A stretch of 16,393 bases of DNA from Candidatus Methanolliviera sp. GoM_asphalt (GCA_902158745.1 CABGHH010000018.1:1-16393), one strand, 5' to 3'. Shown: positions 1 through 7,470, numbered from the stretch's first letter. Translations and numbers: made by a program. Notes: generated from the letters alone by a model not told the origin.

Positions 1-130
1 ATAAATCTTTTCATCTCTTGTCTCAGCTAAAAAATTTGCAAGCTTGCGATAATTTTTTATAGAAATAAATAATTTAGCAAAGGAATTTCTTGGTTATCCT
101 ACCCGATAACTCACAGAAAGATAAAACTAA
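1..130. other. AT-rich leader region upstream of the UPF0280 gene
   Basis: No gene is visible here. The stretch is AT-rich and contains a T-run ending in TATA (about 53-61) and further AT-rich sequence at 62-75, either of which could be the TATA element of the downstream operon, since it would give a leader of roughly 45 nt. A 10-bp palindrome, GCAAGCTTGC (38-47), precedes the T-run, so the same bases could equally belong to the terminator of a gene left of the window. There is no good Shine-Dalgarno sequence before the ATG at 131, only a weak GAAAG. Confidence 0.3.
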
Positions 131-847
131 ATGCGAGAGAGATTCAGCGCTAAACAGACCAACGTTACGATTATATCCGAGAAGAAATACATAGAGATTG
201 TAAAAAAATCCATATTAGACGCCAGGAAGGATCTTGAAATTTTCATCTGTAAAGACCCTTTCTTCTCTATCACTCTCGATCCGTATCAGCTCAAAGAAGA
301 GATGCCAGAGGTCGTTAAAAGGATGGTTTCAGCATCGAATAAGGTAGGCGTGGGTCCGATGGCGGCCGTTGCCGGAACTATCGCTTGGTTGGCGGTGGAG
401 GAGATGATCAAAGATGGAGCAAAATATGCCTTAATAGATAATGGTGGAGATATAGCAATTTTAAACAATGAAAAATACTATGTGGGAATTTATGCTGGAG
501 AGTCCCCAATAAGCGGTAGATACGCATTTGAGATAGATCCCAGAGAGAAGATACTTGGGATATGCACGTCATCCGGAACGGTGGGCCATTCGATAAGCTT
601 TGGCATCGCAGATGCCGTAACTGTATTTTCAGAAGACGTGTCCCTGGCAGACGCCGCCGCGACGGCATTTGGAAACATGGTTGAGGATGATTTAGAGGAA
701 TCTTTAAATAATATTAAGGAGGCATTGTGGAAAAATGAGGAACTATCGGGAACTGTCGTCATAAAGGGGGAAAGAATGGCATTTTTGGGAGATGTTCCCC
801 CGATCGTGAGCGCCGATGTGGATGAAGACCTAATAACCAAACCGTGA
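131..847 (+). CDS. UPF0280 family protein (ApbE-like)
   Basis: This 238-residue protein belongs to the UPF0280 family (COG2122), which is common in methanogens and related to the ApbE (FAD:protein FMN transferase) fold; its biochemical function is not established. Family-like conserved blocks are VGPMAAVAGTIA (about 74-85), a DNGGDIAI segment (103-110), GICTSSGTVGHSISFGIADAVTV (about 143-165) and ADAAATAFGN (173-182). They resemble the Gly/Ala-rich substrate loop, GG turn and C-terminal ADA segment of ApbE proteins. There is no signal peptide or membrane segment, so it is probably cytoplasmic. The stop is 4 nt before the next ATG, so it is probably cotranscribed with the prepilin peptidase and DUF2148 genes. 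Initiation is taken at the ATG at 131, although its SD is weak. Family assignment is fairly sure; whether it moves a flavin is unknown. Confidence 0.85.
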   Translation: MRERFSAKQTNVTIISEKKYIEIVKKSILDARKDLEIFICKDPFFSITLDPYQLKEEMPEVVKRMVSASNKVGVGPMAAVAGTIAWLAVEEMIKDGAKYALIDNGGDIAILNNEKYYVGIYAGESPISGRYAFEIDPREKILGICTSSGTVGHSISFGIADAVTVFSEDVSLADAAATAFGNMVEDDLEESLNNIKEALWKNEELSGTVVIKGERMAFLGDVPPIVSADVDEDLITKP

Positions 848-851
848 TCTC

Positions 852-1559
852 ATGTTCGATTTAGATTTGATAAGGATATCTATAGCATTCGTCGCCCTGA
901 TATATTGTTCCTACTCGGATTTGAAGAGGAGAAAGGTCACAAATAAATTATGGCTGCCCCTTGTGGTGATCGGGATCACTTTAGCTGTGGTCGAGTATAT
1001 CGAGAATTTCAATGTATACGACATCACGTGGTTTTTGATCTCGTTTTTCATTGTATTCTTCACCGCCTACATCATCTTTTCAATAGGTGCATTCGGTGGG
1101 GCCGATGCCAAATCTTTCATAACGATGGCACTTCTCTTCACACACTATCCACTATTCGATGGCTTTCCACTGATCTCTTTGGAACCGTTGATGGCTATCA
1201 GTCCGTCCACAGGAATATTGGCGGTAAATCCACCGATCGGGATATTTCCCATGACCATATTCCCTCTAACCGTGCTAATCAACTCTATTCTCATCACTAT
1301 ACTCCTTCCAATATCCATTTTAGTCTATAATCTATTAACGCTCCCTAAAGAGGAAAGAAGTGAAAAACCGTCGTATCTATTCATGTGTCTTAAAAAGAGG
1401 AAGGAAGAGATAGATGAGGTGAAGATGAAGATCATGGATGACATTGGAGAGGAGGCGTGGGTCACGCCCAAGATCCCACTTATGGTCTTCATAACGGCAG
1501 GATTCATCACGGCATTATTATATGGGGATATAATCTATGGCATTTTCTCAGCCTTTTAA
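852..1559 (+). CDS. A24 family prepilin/preflagellin-type peptidase
   Basis: This polytopic membrane protein of 235 residues matches archaeal type IV prepilin (preflagellin) peptidases, aspartic proteases that cleave class III signal peptides of pilins and archaellins on the cytoplasmic face. The first catalytic Asp is in the YSDLKRRKVTN segment (Asp23) and the second in FGGADAK (Asp85), which replaces the usual GxGD by GGAD. Hydrophobic segments lie at about 7-20, 34-48, 58-80, 135-163 and 208-233. The last one follows a cytoplasmic Lys/Glu-rich stretch (165-203) and begins TPKIPLM, as in the archaeal A24 C-terminal type II domain. It sits 4 nt after the UPF0280 gene and 16 nt before the DUF2148 start. 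No pilin gene is in the window, so the substrate is unknown. It could be an EppA/PilD-like or a FlaK-like enzyme. Confidence 0.87.
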   Translation: MFDLDLIRISIAFVALIYCSYSDLKRRKVTNKLWLPLVVIGITLAVVEYIENFNVYDITWFLISFFIVFFTAYIIFSIGAFGGADAKSFITMALLFTHYPLFDGFPLISLEPLMAISPSTGILAVNPPIGIFPMTIFPLTVLINSILITILLPISILVYNLLTLPKEERSEKPSYLFMCLKKRKEEIDEVKMKIMDDIGEEAWVTPKIPLMVFITAGFITALLYGDIIYGIFSAF

Positions 1560-1575
1560 AATCGGAGATTTTCAA

Positions 1576-2157
1576 ATGCCAGTGAGGAGAGAAGAGGAGT
1601 TGGAAGAAGAAGCGGTCGTTGGGGTCGCAAAGGATATCTTAATATCGGCAAGAACGGCTCCAAAGACGAAGGGAATCGACGACGTGAAGATATCTTTAGT
1701 CTATGGGGGTGATCTAAAAAAACTCGCCGAAAAGATGAGGGATCTTTCCGAAAGCCTAGGAGATAACTTCATAAGAGATGCTAAGGGTGTAGAAAGCTCT
1801 CATGCGGTGGTTCTCATAGGTGTGGATGGGAAAGAGCCAATAGGATTGAATTGTGGTGCATGTGGGTTTGATTGTGTAAGCATGAAAGAGAATAGAAAGA
1901 AGGGGAGAGACTTCTATGGTCCCCTCTGCGCCTTTAAACTTTTGGATATGGGTATAGCAGTCGGCTCTGCCGTAAAAACCGCGAGCATACTCAACGTGGA
2001 TAACAGAATAATGTATAGGGCAGGGTTAGCTGGAATATTACTCGGTTACATTGAGGCAGATATTGCCCTGGGCATCCCTCTTGCGGTTAAGGAAAAGAAC
2101 CCATTCTTCGATCGCCACCCGATCACGGAGAGGGATTTTAGGGTAGATAACCGATAA
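1576..2157 (+). CDS. DUF2148 ferredoxin-domain protein
   Basis: This 193-residue protein matches the DUF2148/COG4739 family, annotated as containing a ferredoxin-like domain and of unknown function. Cysteines 93, 96, 100 and 118 (LNCGACGFDC followed by YGPLCAF) form a CxxCx3C...C set that could hold an iron-sulfur cluster; a GIDDVKI block near residue 33 and a Gly-rich C-terminal helix region (148-170) are also visible. I chose the ATG at 1576 rather than an in-frame ATG at 1537: GGAG at 1564-1567 sits 8 nt upstream of it, it lies just after the stop of the peptidase gene, and the earlier start would overlap that gene by 23 nt with no SD. It is the last gene of the three-gene group, and a cytosolic redox role is only an inference. 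Confidence 0.85.
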   Translation: MPVRREEELEEEAVVGVAKDILISARTAPKTKGIDDVKISLVYGGDLKKLAEKMRDLSESLGDNFIRDAKGVESSHAVVLIGVDGKEPIGLNCGACGFDCVSMKENRKKGRDFYGPLCAFKLLDMGIAVGSAVKTASILNVDNRIMYRAGLAGILLGYIEADIALGIPLAVKEKNPFFDRHPITERDFRVDNR

Positions 2158-2161
2158 ATAT

Positions 2162-2187
2162 ATTAATTGGAAAATTAATTTAGTTTT
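2162..2187 (+). terminator. possible hairpin terminator after the DUF2148 gene
   Basis: ATTAATT (2162-2168) and AATTAAT (2173-2179) can form a 7-bp stem with a 4-nt loop, followed by TTTAGTTTT. It starts 5 nt after the stop codon, where a terminator would be expected. The stem is all A-T and may be chance in AT-rich DNA. Confidence 0.3.
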
Positions 2188-2251
2188 GGGGATGTCAAAG
2201 GGGATGTTGTAAGTTGCGGATAATTCTCTTGGAGACGATTTTCAAAGCAGA

Positions 2252-2268
2252 CAAAGTTTTATATATAA
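2252..2268 (+). promoter_or_regulatory. archaeal BRE/TATA promoter of the surface protein gene
   Basis: CAAAG followed by TTTTATATATA gives a purine-rich BRE and a near-consensus archaeal TATA box centred near 2264. Transcription would be expected to begin about 25 bases downstream, near 2290, giving a leader of about 44 nt that carries the GAGGAGGT ribosome binding site. Confidence 0.7.
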
Positions 2269-2321
2269 AAAAGGTTTTTTTATAGGTAGATACAGGAAAA
2301 ACGTTTAAGGAAACAAAAAAA

Positions 2322-2329
2322 GAGGAGGT
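2322..2329 (+). promoter_or_regulatory. strong Shine-Dalgarno site (GAGGAGGT)
   Basis: GAGGAGGT lies 4 nt before the ATG at 2334 and is the most complete SD in the window. Together with the good TATA box it suggests an abundant protein, as expected for an S-layer or major surface component. Confidence 0.75.
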
Positions 2330-2333
2330 AAAA

Positions 2334-3866
2334 ATGGGTAGAATGAGAAATATGCCGCTTTTGTTGGCGGCAATTTTGGTGATGTCGGCGTTTGTAGTTG
2401 GGATGGCATACCCATCCACGGCGAGCAGTTCTAGTGTCATACCGCTTGACGATTCGGACCACGGCACATTCGCCATCGGGGAGACGTTTCAATTCGATGC
2501 GGATGTATCGATCAGCGGCGTATATGGAAGCATGAGTGAGGAAGATAAGATGGGATCCTACACAGCCGATGTAAAGAAGGGGGAAACATGGGAGACAGAA
2601 GGTTTGCAATCAGGATACTATAAAGTAGTGGAGAAGAGAGGGTTCTTAGCTTCGTTGTTCCGGCAGGCCAATTATGCTTGGCTAAAGCTTGGGGGACCTA
2701 TTGAAGTATCTGAGGTGATGGAAGGGACAATAGTAGTAGACAAGATAAATACTGCCGCTCTTGGAGATACGGTAGTTATATCAGGTAGTACCACTGGCTT
2801 CCCTGACGGTACGCCTATAAACGTCCTGCTAAAGGGCAAGTACAAGGTGTTGGCCCCCATAACGACCACAGTTGAGGATGGGGCGTTCAATATGGAGCTC
2901 GATACCGCTAAAGAGGATCTCGGCTTTTCCACTGGCTCATACAGGGTGATTGTATATTACGACAATTGGCCACCCGAATATCAGAGCACCGATATCCACG
3001 ACGTCGAAGCTTTCGTTCTTTTGCCACCGACGATGGATGCCAATTTGGAGGATACGACTATCACCACGCTGGATGGATTTGTGGTAAGCGGAACGACCAC
3101 GGGGAGTCCTGATGAGGTAGAAGTTTGGCTCATGGGTAGAAACTTGGCTGCTGTAGTTTCCCTGCCCGTTGTGGAGAATGCGTTTGAATATGCGCTCACG
3201 GTGGATAGCTTTAGAAATTGGTTCACCAACGAGGGTCCGATAAGCCAACCGGAAAATTTCAAGCCTGGCACATACACCGTTATGATAGTAGATCCGTGTA
3301 CCGATGATTTCTACCGGTACGATGATGATTTAGTTGCCACCGGAACGATGATCGCGGGGGACGTGAACAAGTTCTTTGAGAACCAGAAGTTGACCATGAA
3401 CAAGGACATAACGGAGATGGCGTTGTTGGATATAGAGTATCCAGAGGTCACGCTTAGTGCGACCGATGCGGTGGCTCAGGGAGATGACTTCGTAATCGGC
3501 GGCACGACCAATATGGTGGATGGGACAACGATGATCGTCCACGTCGAAGGGAAAGGCGTAGATCGCACACAGGTTACCGATGTGAAGGACGGCGCGTTCG
3601 ATGCGACCTTTGAGGGAACCAAGGATTGGCCAACAGGAGATTACCTGGCGACGGTAGAAGACGCGAACGGCATACTATACGAGCAGATGGATAGCAAAGT
3701 TGTAATGCCGGCGGCTGCACCTGAAGAGGAGCCTGAAGAGGTGGAACCTGAAGAGGTGGAACCTGAAGAGGAGCCTGAAGAGGAGGAGACACCCGGTTTC
3801 GGAGCGGTTATATCTATAGCTGGACTGCTGTCAGTTGCCTACTTGGTGGTGAGAAGAAGGAGATAA
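2334..3866 (+). CDS. secreted surface (S-layer-like) protein with PGF-CTERM anchor
   Basis: This 510-residue protein has an N-terminal signal peptide (hydrophobic core about 8-26, then Ala/Ser-rich, cleavage likely near 27-34). The ectodomain carries three related beta-sandwich-like repeats, at about 140-228, 240-320 and 375-457. Each opens with a G(D/F)xxVISG-TTxxxDG-type strand and turn and closes with GxYxxxVxD. An acidic Glu/Pro spacer (463-485) leads to Thr-Pro-Gly-Phe (486-489), a hydrophobic span (490-505) and a final Arg4: the tripartite PGF-CTERM signal. In characterised haloarchaea this tail is processed by archaeosortase A, with lipid attachment. It is preceded by its own strong promoter and SD and followed by a T-rich terminator, so it is a single-gene unit. 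No enzymatic motif is seen; a structural cell-envelope role like that of the repeat S-layer proteins of Methanomicrobia is inferred. Confidence 0.85.
   Translation: MGRMRNMPLLLAAILVMSAFVVGMAYPSTASSSSVIPLDDSDHGTFAIGETFQFDADVSISGVYGSMSEEDKMGSYTADVKKGETWETEGLQSGYYKVVEKRGFLASLFRQANYAWLKLGGPIEVSEVMEGTIVVDKINTAALGDTVVISGSTTGFPDGTPINVLLKGKYKVLAPITTTVEDGAFNMELDTAKEDLGFSTGSYRVIVYYDNWPPEYQSTDIHDVEAFVLLPPTMDANLEDTTITTLDGFVVSGTTTGSPDEVEVWLMGRNLAAVVSLPVVENAFEYALTVDSFRNWFTNEGPISQPENFKPGTYTVMIVDPCTDDFYRYDDDLVATGTMIAGDVNKFFENQKLTMNKDITEMALLDIEYPEVTLSATDAVAQGDDFVIGGTTNMVDGTTMIVHVEGKGVDRTQVTDVKDGAFDATFEGTKDWPTGDYLATVEDANGILYEQMDSKVVMPAAAPEEEPEEVEPEEVEPEEEPEEEETPGFGAVISIAGLLSVAYLVVRRRR
3720..3788 (+). repeat. 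short tandem repeat encoding the Glu/Pro stalk
   Basis: Five in-frame units each begin CCTGAAGAGG (starts at 3720, 3732, 3747, 3762 and 3774) with lengths of 12 or 15 nt; the two 15-nt units at 3732 and 3747 are identical. They encode PEEE, PEEVE, PEEVE, PEEE and PEEEE, the acidic spacer before the PGF-CTERM tail. Copy number could vary by slippage and change stalk length without shifting the frame. Confidence 0.8.
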
Positions 3867-3870
3867 AACT

Positions 3871-3899
3871 AAAATCTTCTTTCTTTTTTTCTTTTTTTA
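3871..3899 (+). terminator. T-rich terminator of the surface protein gene
   Basis: The bases after the stop codon run into long T stretches (seven Ts twice, broken by single Cs) within 33 nt. Archaeal transcription commonly terminates on such U-rich tracts without a hairpin. The tract also separates this gene from the convergent chorismate mutase gene, whose stop begins at 3902 on the other strand. Confidence 0.65.
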
Positions 3900-4196
3900 T
3901 TAATTTTCAGTTTTACCGAGAAGTTCGTACTGCCTTTTTGTGTTCATCTCGATCAGTATCTGGAATATCTCTATGATCGCGTTCTCGTCCAGATTGTTCT
4001 CTCTCGCCTCCCTTTCCACCCTTTTCAAAACCGTTTTTTTCTGTTCTTCGTCGTTAATCTTAATTTTATCCATCAATTTTGCCTCTAAGATCTTCTCTGC
4101 CAATTTTCTTCTCATCGTAATAAGTTTTATGATCTGCTCGTCTATCTCTCTTATCTCCTCTCTGACATCTTCAATCAATGATCTTTGCCCCCTCAT
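3900..4196 (-). CDS. AroQ-type chorismate mutase, divergent active site
   Basis: This 98-residue all-helical protein matches monofunctional archaeal AroQ-class chorismate mutases (chorismate to prephenate, first step to Phe and Tyr). Expected residues are seen at Arg12, Arg29 and Lys40, an INDEE segment with Asp49, and Gln89 in the last helix. In Methanocaldococcus jannaschii and E. coli the motif after Asp continues with an Arg-Glu pair that contacts substrate; here Gln52-Lys53 replaces it, which may lower or change activity. The gene is last in the aro operon and overlaps the shikimate kinase gene by 26 nt if it starts at the ATG at 4196. A TTG at 4178 is an alternative start, with GAGGGGG 9 nt upstream, and it would keep the whole catalytic domain. 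The family call is firm from helix pattern, size and context; activity is less certain. Confidence 0.85.
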   Translation of the reverse strand: MRGQRSLIEDVREEIREIDEQIIKLITMRRKLAEKILEAKLMDKIKINDEEQKKTVLKRVEREARENNLDENAIIEIFQILIEMNTKRQYELLGKTEN

Positions 4197-5019
4197 TGTT
4201 TATTCTCGTATTTAGGATCTTTCCAAGTTCCTTCCACCTCTCGATGAGCTTATACTTATCCTCTTCATCAACCCATGCCACGTAAGAAGTGCCTGTTCCT
4301 GAGAGGGTCACCCCTTTGACGCCAGCATCGAGAGCATTCAAAATTGGTTCCTGACTGAATCTTAAAACTGATGTATACAAGAAGCCATTCAGCGTCATCG
4401 CACGTTCAAATTCTCCCTTCAGCGCCAGATCATAAGCAAGCTTCACCCACGGAGCGACAAGTCTTGAAGCTCTAACATCCGTTTTTATCGTATAAGAATC
4501 TTCATCTGGGACAAGAATTAAGACGTCTCTTTCCAGCTCAACCCTTTTAATTATCTCCCTCTTATAATTGTCCGTCAAAATTATACCTCCGAGAAGAGAA
4601 GAAGAAGCATCGTCGTAAGCCCCAGTTATCGTTACGTTTGATGCAATGGATGCATCCACGCCGATGTTTATAACATCTTCCTCACTTAAATTCTCCTCAC
4701 CCAACGCCGAAAGTGTAGCGAGAACGACCGCATTAGATGCCGCGCTGCTGCTCTTCAAACCTTTTGCCATCGGTATATCGCTTTTTGTTCTTACATATGC
4801 CCCATAATCACAGTTGAAACGGTTCAAAACGAGTTCGACACATTTCTTTATCAGGGTTGTATCCCCTCCTCCCTCAATCTCTCCATTTATCCCTCTGAGA
4901 TCTTCTCCGATCTCCACGGTGGCTTCTGTAAATAGATCTATCGCAAAGGCGCATCCTTTCCCCATGGATATCGCATTTATTATCGTTCCAGCCCCACAAG
5001 CTCTTGCTTTATCTCTCAT
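4171..5019 (-). CDS. aroK: archaeal (GHMP-type) shikimate kinase
   Basis: This 282-residue protein is an archaeal shikimate kinase of the GHMP kinase superfamily, unrelated to bacterial AroK. It phosphorylates shikimate with ATP to shikimate 3-phosphate. The GHMP ATP-binding motif is PMAKGLKSSSAASNA (about 83-97); GAGTIINAISMGKGCAFAIDL (9-29) matches the N-terminal substrate strand, and the C-terminal SGTGTSYVAW is the third GHMP motif. The start is set at the ATG at 5019, not at an in-frame upstream ATG at 5109. It forms an ATGA overlap with the aroC stop, has GAGG (5028-5025) 5 nt upstream, and gives the usual family length and N-terminus; the extra 30 residues would lie wholly inside aroC. 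It is third in the aro operon and probably translated by coupling. Confidence 0.93.
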   Translation of the reverse strand: MRDKARACGAGTIINAISMGKGCAFAIDLFTEATVEIGEDLRGINGEIEGGGDTTLIKKCVELVLNRFNCDYGAYVRTKSDIPMAKGLKSSSAASNAVVLATLSALGEENLSEEDVINIGVDASIASNVTITGAYDDASSSLLGGIILTDNYKREIIKRVELERDVLILVPDEDSYTIKTDVRASRLVAPWVKLAYDLALKGEFERAMTLNGFLYTSVLRFSQEPILNALDAGVKGVTLSGTGTSYVAWVDEEDKYKLIERWKELGKILNTRINNEGAKIID

Positions 5020-6104
5020 AGATTCCTCGGAACTAAACCGGAGAGGAGCATATGATCTACCAGGACGAGCGAGACCATGCTCTCTGCCACAGGTGCTATC
5101 CTCGGGCATATACAGGGGTCGTGTCTCCCACCTATCTCGATCTCTCTCTCTTTCATCTCGACGAGATCGACAGTCTTTTGAGGTTTGGCGATGGAAGATG
5201 TTGGCTTGACTGCAATTCTACATACTATCTCTTCCCCGTTTGATATTCCTCCAAGTATCCCACCTGCATTGTTCGTTCTCGTTCTTACATCGCCATCTTT
5301 CATATAAAACTCATCCTTCACATCGCTTCCAAGTTTATCTGTATATCCAAAGCCAAGACCAATCTCGATCCCTTTCACCGCGCCTATGCTCATCAGTGCC
5401 TTCGCCAAATCAGAATCGAGCTTATCGAAGACCGGCTCTCCCAAGCCGGCCGGAACACCCTTTGCTATCACCTCAACCACTCCACCGATGCTGTCTCCCT
5501 CTTTTCTTGCCCCCATAATCTTCTCCTCCATCAAGATGGCGACGGCCATATCGGCGCATCTGACCGGGTTCTTCTCCACATTCTTCTTTATCTCATCAAA
5601 ATCTCTCGATTTCGCTTTTATCTTACCTACCTGAATGACATGAGCGATGATCTCGATCTTTTTAAGTGAGAGAAGTTTCTTTGCGATCGCTCCTGCGGCG
5701 ACTCGTCCGACAGTCTCCCGCCCAGAAGCCCTTCCGCCTCCTCTATAGTCTCTAACTCCATATTTCTTCCAGTACGTAAAGTCCGCGTGGCCCGGTCTCG
5801 GCATGTTTTTGAATTTTTCATAATCGCCCGATCTCACATCCTTATTCTCGATCAGTATTGATATTGGTGTTCCGGTCGTCCTTCCCTCAAATATCCCAGA
5901 GAGTATCTTTGCCTCATCTCTCTCCTCTCTATCTGTTGCAATTTTACTCTGTCCCGGTCTCCTTCTATCCAATTCTTGCTGAATATCCCCCTCGTTTAGT
6001 ACTAAACCCGCGGGGCATCCATCGACCACGACTCCAACCGCCTTTCCGTGAGACTCCCCCCACGTTGTTATCCTGAATATCTTTCCAAACGTATTTCCTG
6101 TCAA
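5016..6104 (-). CDS. aroC: chorismate synthase
   Basis: This 362-residue protein is chorismate synthase, which converts EPSP to chorismate using reduced FMN as a catalytic cofactor. Hallmark motifs are in order: TTWGESHGKAVG (13-24), RRRPGQ (47-52), RPGHADFTYWKKYG (103-116), YRGGGRASGRET (120-131), NNAGGILGGISNG (about 276-288) and the C-terminal GRHDPCICPRIAPVAE region. Length equals the family norm. Initiation is at a TTG that overlaps the aroA stop as TTGA (6104-6101); no ATG is available near the conserved N-terminus. Its own stop overlaps the shikimate kinase ATG. The tight order aroA-aroC-aroK implies translational coupling and fixed stoichiometry. Confidence 0.97.
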   Translation of the reverse strand: MTGNTFGKIFRITTWGESHGKAVGVVVDGCPAGLVLNEGDIQQELDRRRPGQSKIATDREERDEAKILSGIFEGRTTGTPISILIENKDVRSGDYEKFKNMPRPGHADFTYWKKYGVRDYRGGGRASGRETVGRVAAGAIAKKLLSLKKIEIIAHVIQVGKIKAKSRDFDEIKKNVEKNPVRCADMAVAILMEEKIMGARKEGDSIGGVVEVIAKGVPAGLGEPVFDKLDSDLAKALMSIGAVKGIEIGLGFGYTDKLGSDVKDEFYMKDGDVRTRTNNAGGILGGISNGEEIVCRIAVKPTSSIAKPQKTVDLVEMKEREIEIGGRHDPCICPRIAPVAESMVSLVLVDHMLLSGLVPRNL

Positions 6105-7435
6105 TCAAAAACCTCCACGCAAGCTCCAATCTTTCTCAAGTCTTCAAAGAATGTTGGATATGAGACCTTGACACATTCTGCATCTTTTATCACGCTCTTT
6201 CCATTAGAGATGAGTGCAGCAATGGAGAGAGCCATCGCAATTCTGTGATCGCCGTGACTCTCCAAGACGCATCCATTCAGATCTGATTGCTCTATTGCCA
6301 TGCCATCTCTCCTCTCAAAAATTTTTGCCCCCATCTTCTTTAATTCTGCCCCCAACGTCTTTATTCTATCGCTCTCTTTATATCTTAGATGTTCGGCGTT
6401 ATATATTTCACTCTCTCCCTTGCACTTTGTTGCCAGGACGACGAGTGTGGGAAAGAGATCAGGTATGTTGGAGGCATCGGCCTTAAACCCCGTAAGTCCT
6501 GACGCCTTCGGCGCGGGATCCCGAAAATCAAAGATTTTTGAGAACTCTCCTTTAGAAATATTTAGCGTTCCTCTCTCTTTATCCCATCTTATATTCGAGC
6601 CAATCTTATCCAATATACTTATGAAAGCCTTGTCACCCTGCCTGGAATCTCTTAATCCGTTTATTACAAGATTAAAATTAAGGAGAGAAGCTGCCGCCAT
6701 AAAGTAGGAGGATGATGAGAAATCCCCCGGTATAACAAATTCTCTCAATTTGAACGTTTGATCTGATGGAATAAGATAATAGTTATTTAATATGGAGACC
6801 TTGGCTCCTGCTTCTTTCATCGTATGAAGCGTCATCTCTATATATGGTCTTGATCTCACTTTTCCTCTTACATATATCCTCGTATCATTCTTTGCAAAGG
6901 GCACGGACAAGAGCAAGGCGGAGACAAATTGAGAACTTATGGAGGCATCTATCTCTGTCTCTCCCCCGTCAATTCTTCCGCATACCTTTATCGGTGCCTT
7001 ACCTTCATTAGAGGAGACCTTTACGCCGAGATCTTTTAGTGCGTTTAGAAGGGGTATGTTAGGCCTCTTTTTAAGGGAGGAGTCCCCCGTCAATTCCACA
7101 CATTCAACACATAGGGATGAGATCGCAGTAAAAAATCTGAGTGTTGTACCGGAATTTCTTGCGTCTATCGCCTCATTTGGAGCCCTAATCCCCCTCGAGC
7201 CATCAAAACCGATTATCTCCAAGTCTTTCCCGCGTCTTTTAATCTTCGCTCCCAATGCCTTGCATGCCCCGATGGTGGAATTGGTGTCATCTGAAAGGAG
7301 CGGATTTTTAATCTTGCATAAGCCAGTGGAGAGGGCGGCTACGGAGATCGCTCTGTGGGTATAACTCTTTGAAGGGGGGGCAAATATCTCGGCATTCCTA
7401 AATTCAGATAATCTTGGGTCTATCTCTATATCCAT
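6101..7435 (-). CDS. aroA: 3-phosphoshikimate 1-carboxyvinyltransferase (EPSP synthase)
   Basis: This 444-residue protein is EPSP synthase, which joins phosphoenolpyruvate to shikimate 3-phosphate. Visible motifs are PPSKSYTHRA (20-29), ARNSGTTLRF (92-101), LTGDSSLKKRP (115-125), SISSQFVSALLL (165-176), a PDLFPTLVVLA block (325-335), RYKESDRIK (351-359) and GDHRIAMA (395-402). It is somewhat longer than most homologues, mainly because of about 13 extra residues (304-316) before the ADASNIPDLFPT motif. The NSGTTLRF motif is the archaeal/class-variant form rather than the enteric NAGTAMRP, so sensitivity to glyphosate cannot be predicted by eye. It is first in the operon, with a TATA element in the 7471-7488 region and a leader of about 18 nt. 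Confidence 0.96.
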   Translation of the reverse strand: MDIEIDPRLSEFRNAEIFAPPSKSYTHRAISVAALSTGLCKIKNPLLSDDTNSTIGACKALGAKIKRRGKDLEIIGFDGSRGIRAPNEAIDARNSGTTLRFFTAISSLCVECVELTGDSSLKKRPNIPLLNALKDLGVKVSSNEGKAPIKVCGRIDGGETEIDASISSQFVSALLLSVPFAKNDTRIYVRGKVRSRPYIEMTLHTMKEAGAKVSILNNYYLIPSDQTFKLREFVIPGDFSSSSYFMAAASLLNFNLVINGLRDSRQGDKAFISILDKIGSNIRWDKERGTLNISKGEFSKIFDFRDPAPKASGLTGFKADASNIPDLFPTLVVLATKCKGESEIYNAEHLRYKESDRIKTLGAELKKMGAKIFERRDGMAIEQSDLNGCVLESHGDHRIAMALSIAALISNGKSVIKDAECVKVSYPTFFEDLRKIGACVEVFD

Positions 7436-7470
7436 GATTCCATCACGCCATTTTAGGAAGATAACTTTGA

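Noticed and set aside
38..47. GCAAGCTTGC palindrome as an operator
   Set aside because: A single 10-bp palindrome at the window edge with no second copy near other promoters; it may be part of an upstream terminator or chance.
950..1330. 126-codon ORF in another frame of the prepilin peptidase gene
   Set aside because: The His/Cys-rich translation looks like a shadow of the membrane-protein codons, and the overlapping A24 peptidase has clear catalytic motifs.
5020..5109. 30-residue N-terminal extension of shikimate kinase from an in-frame ATG at 5109
   Set aside because: It lies entirely inside aroC, has no homology to the family and is outcompeted by the ATGA start at 5019 with a GAGG site.
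4814..5209. Long opposite-strand ORFs over the aro genes (also over 3574-3792 and 15034-15525)
   Set aside because: They mirror genuine conserved genes, have low-complexity Ser/Pro/Leu-rich translations and lack promoters or SDs.
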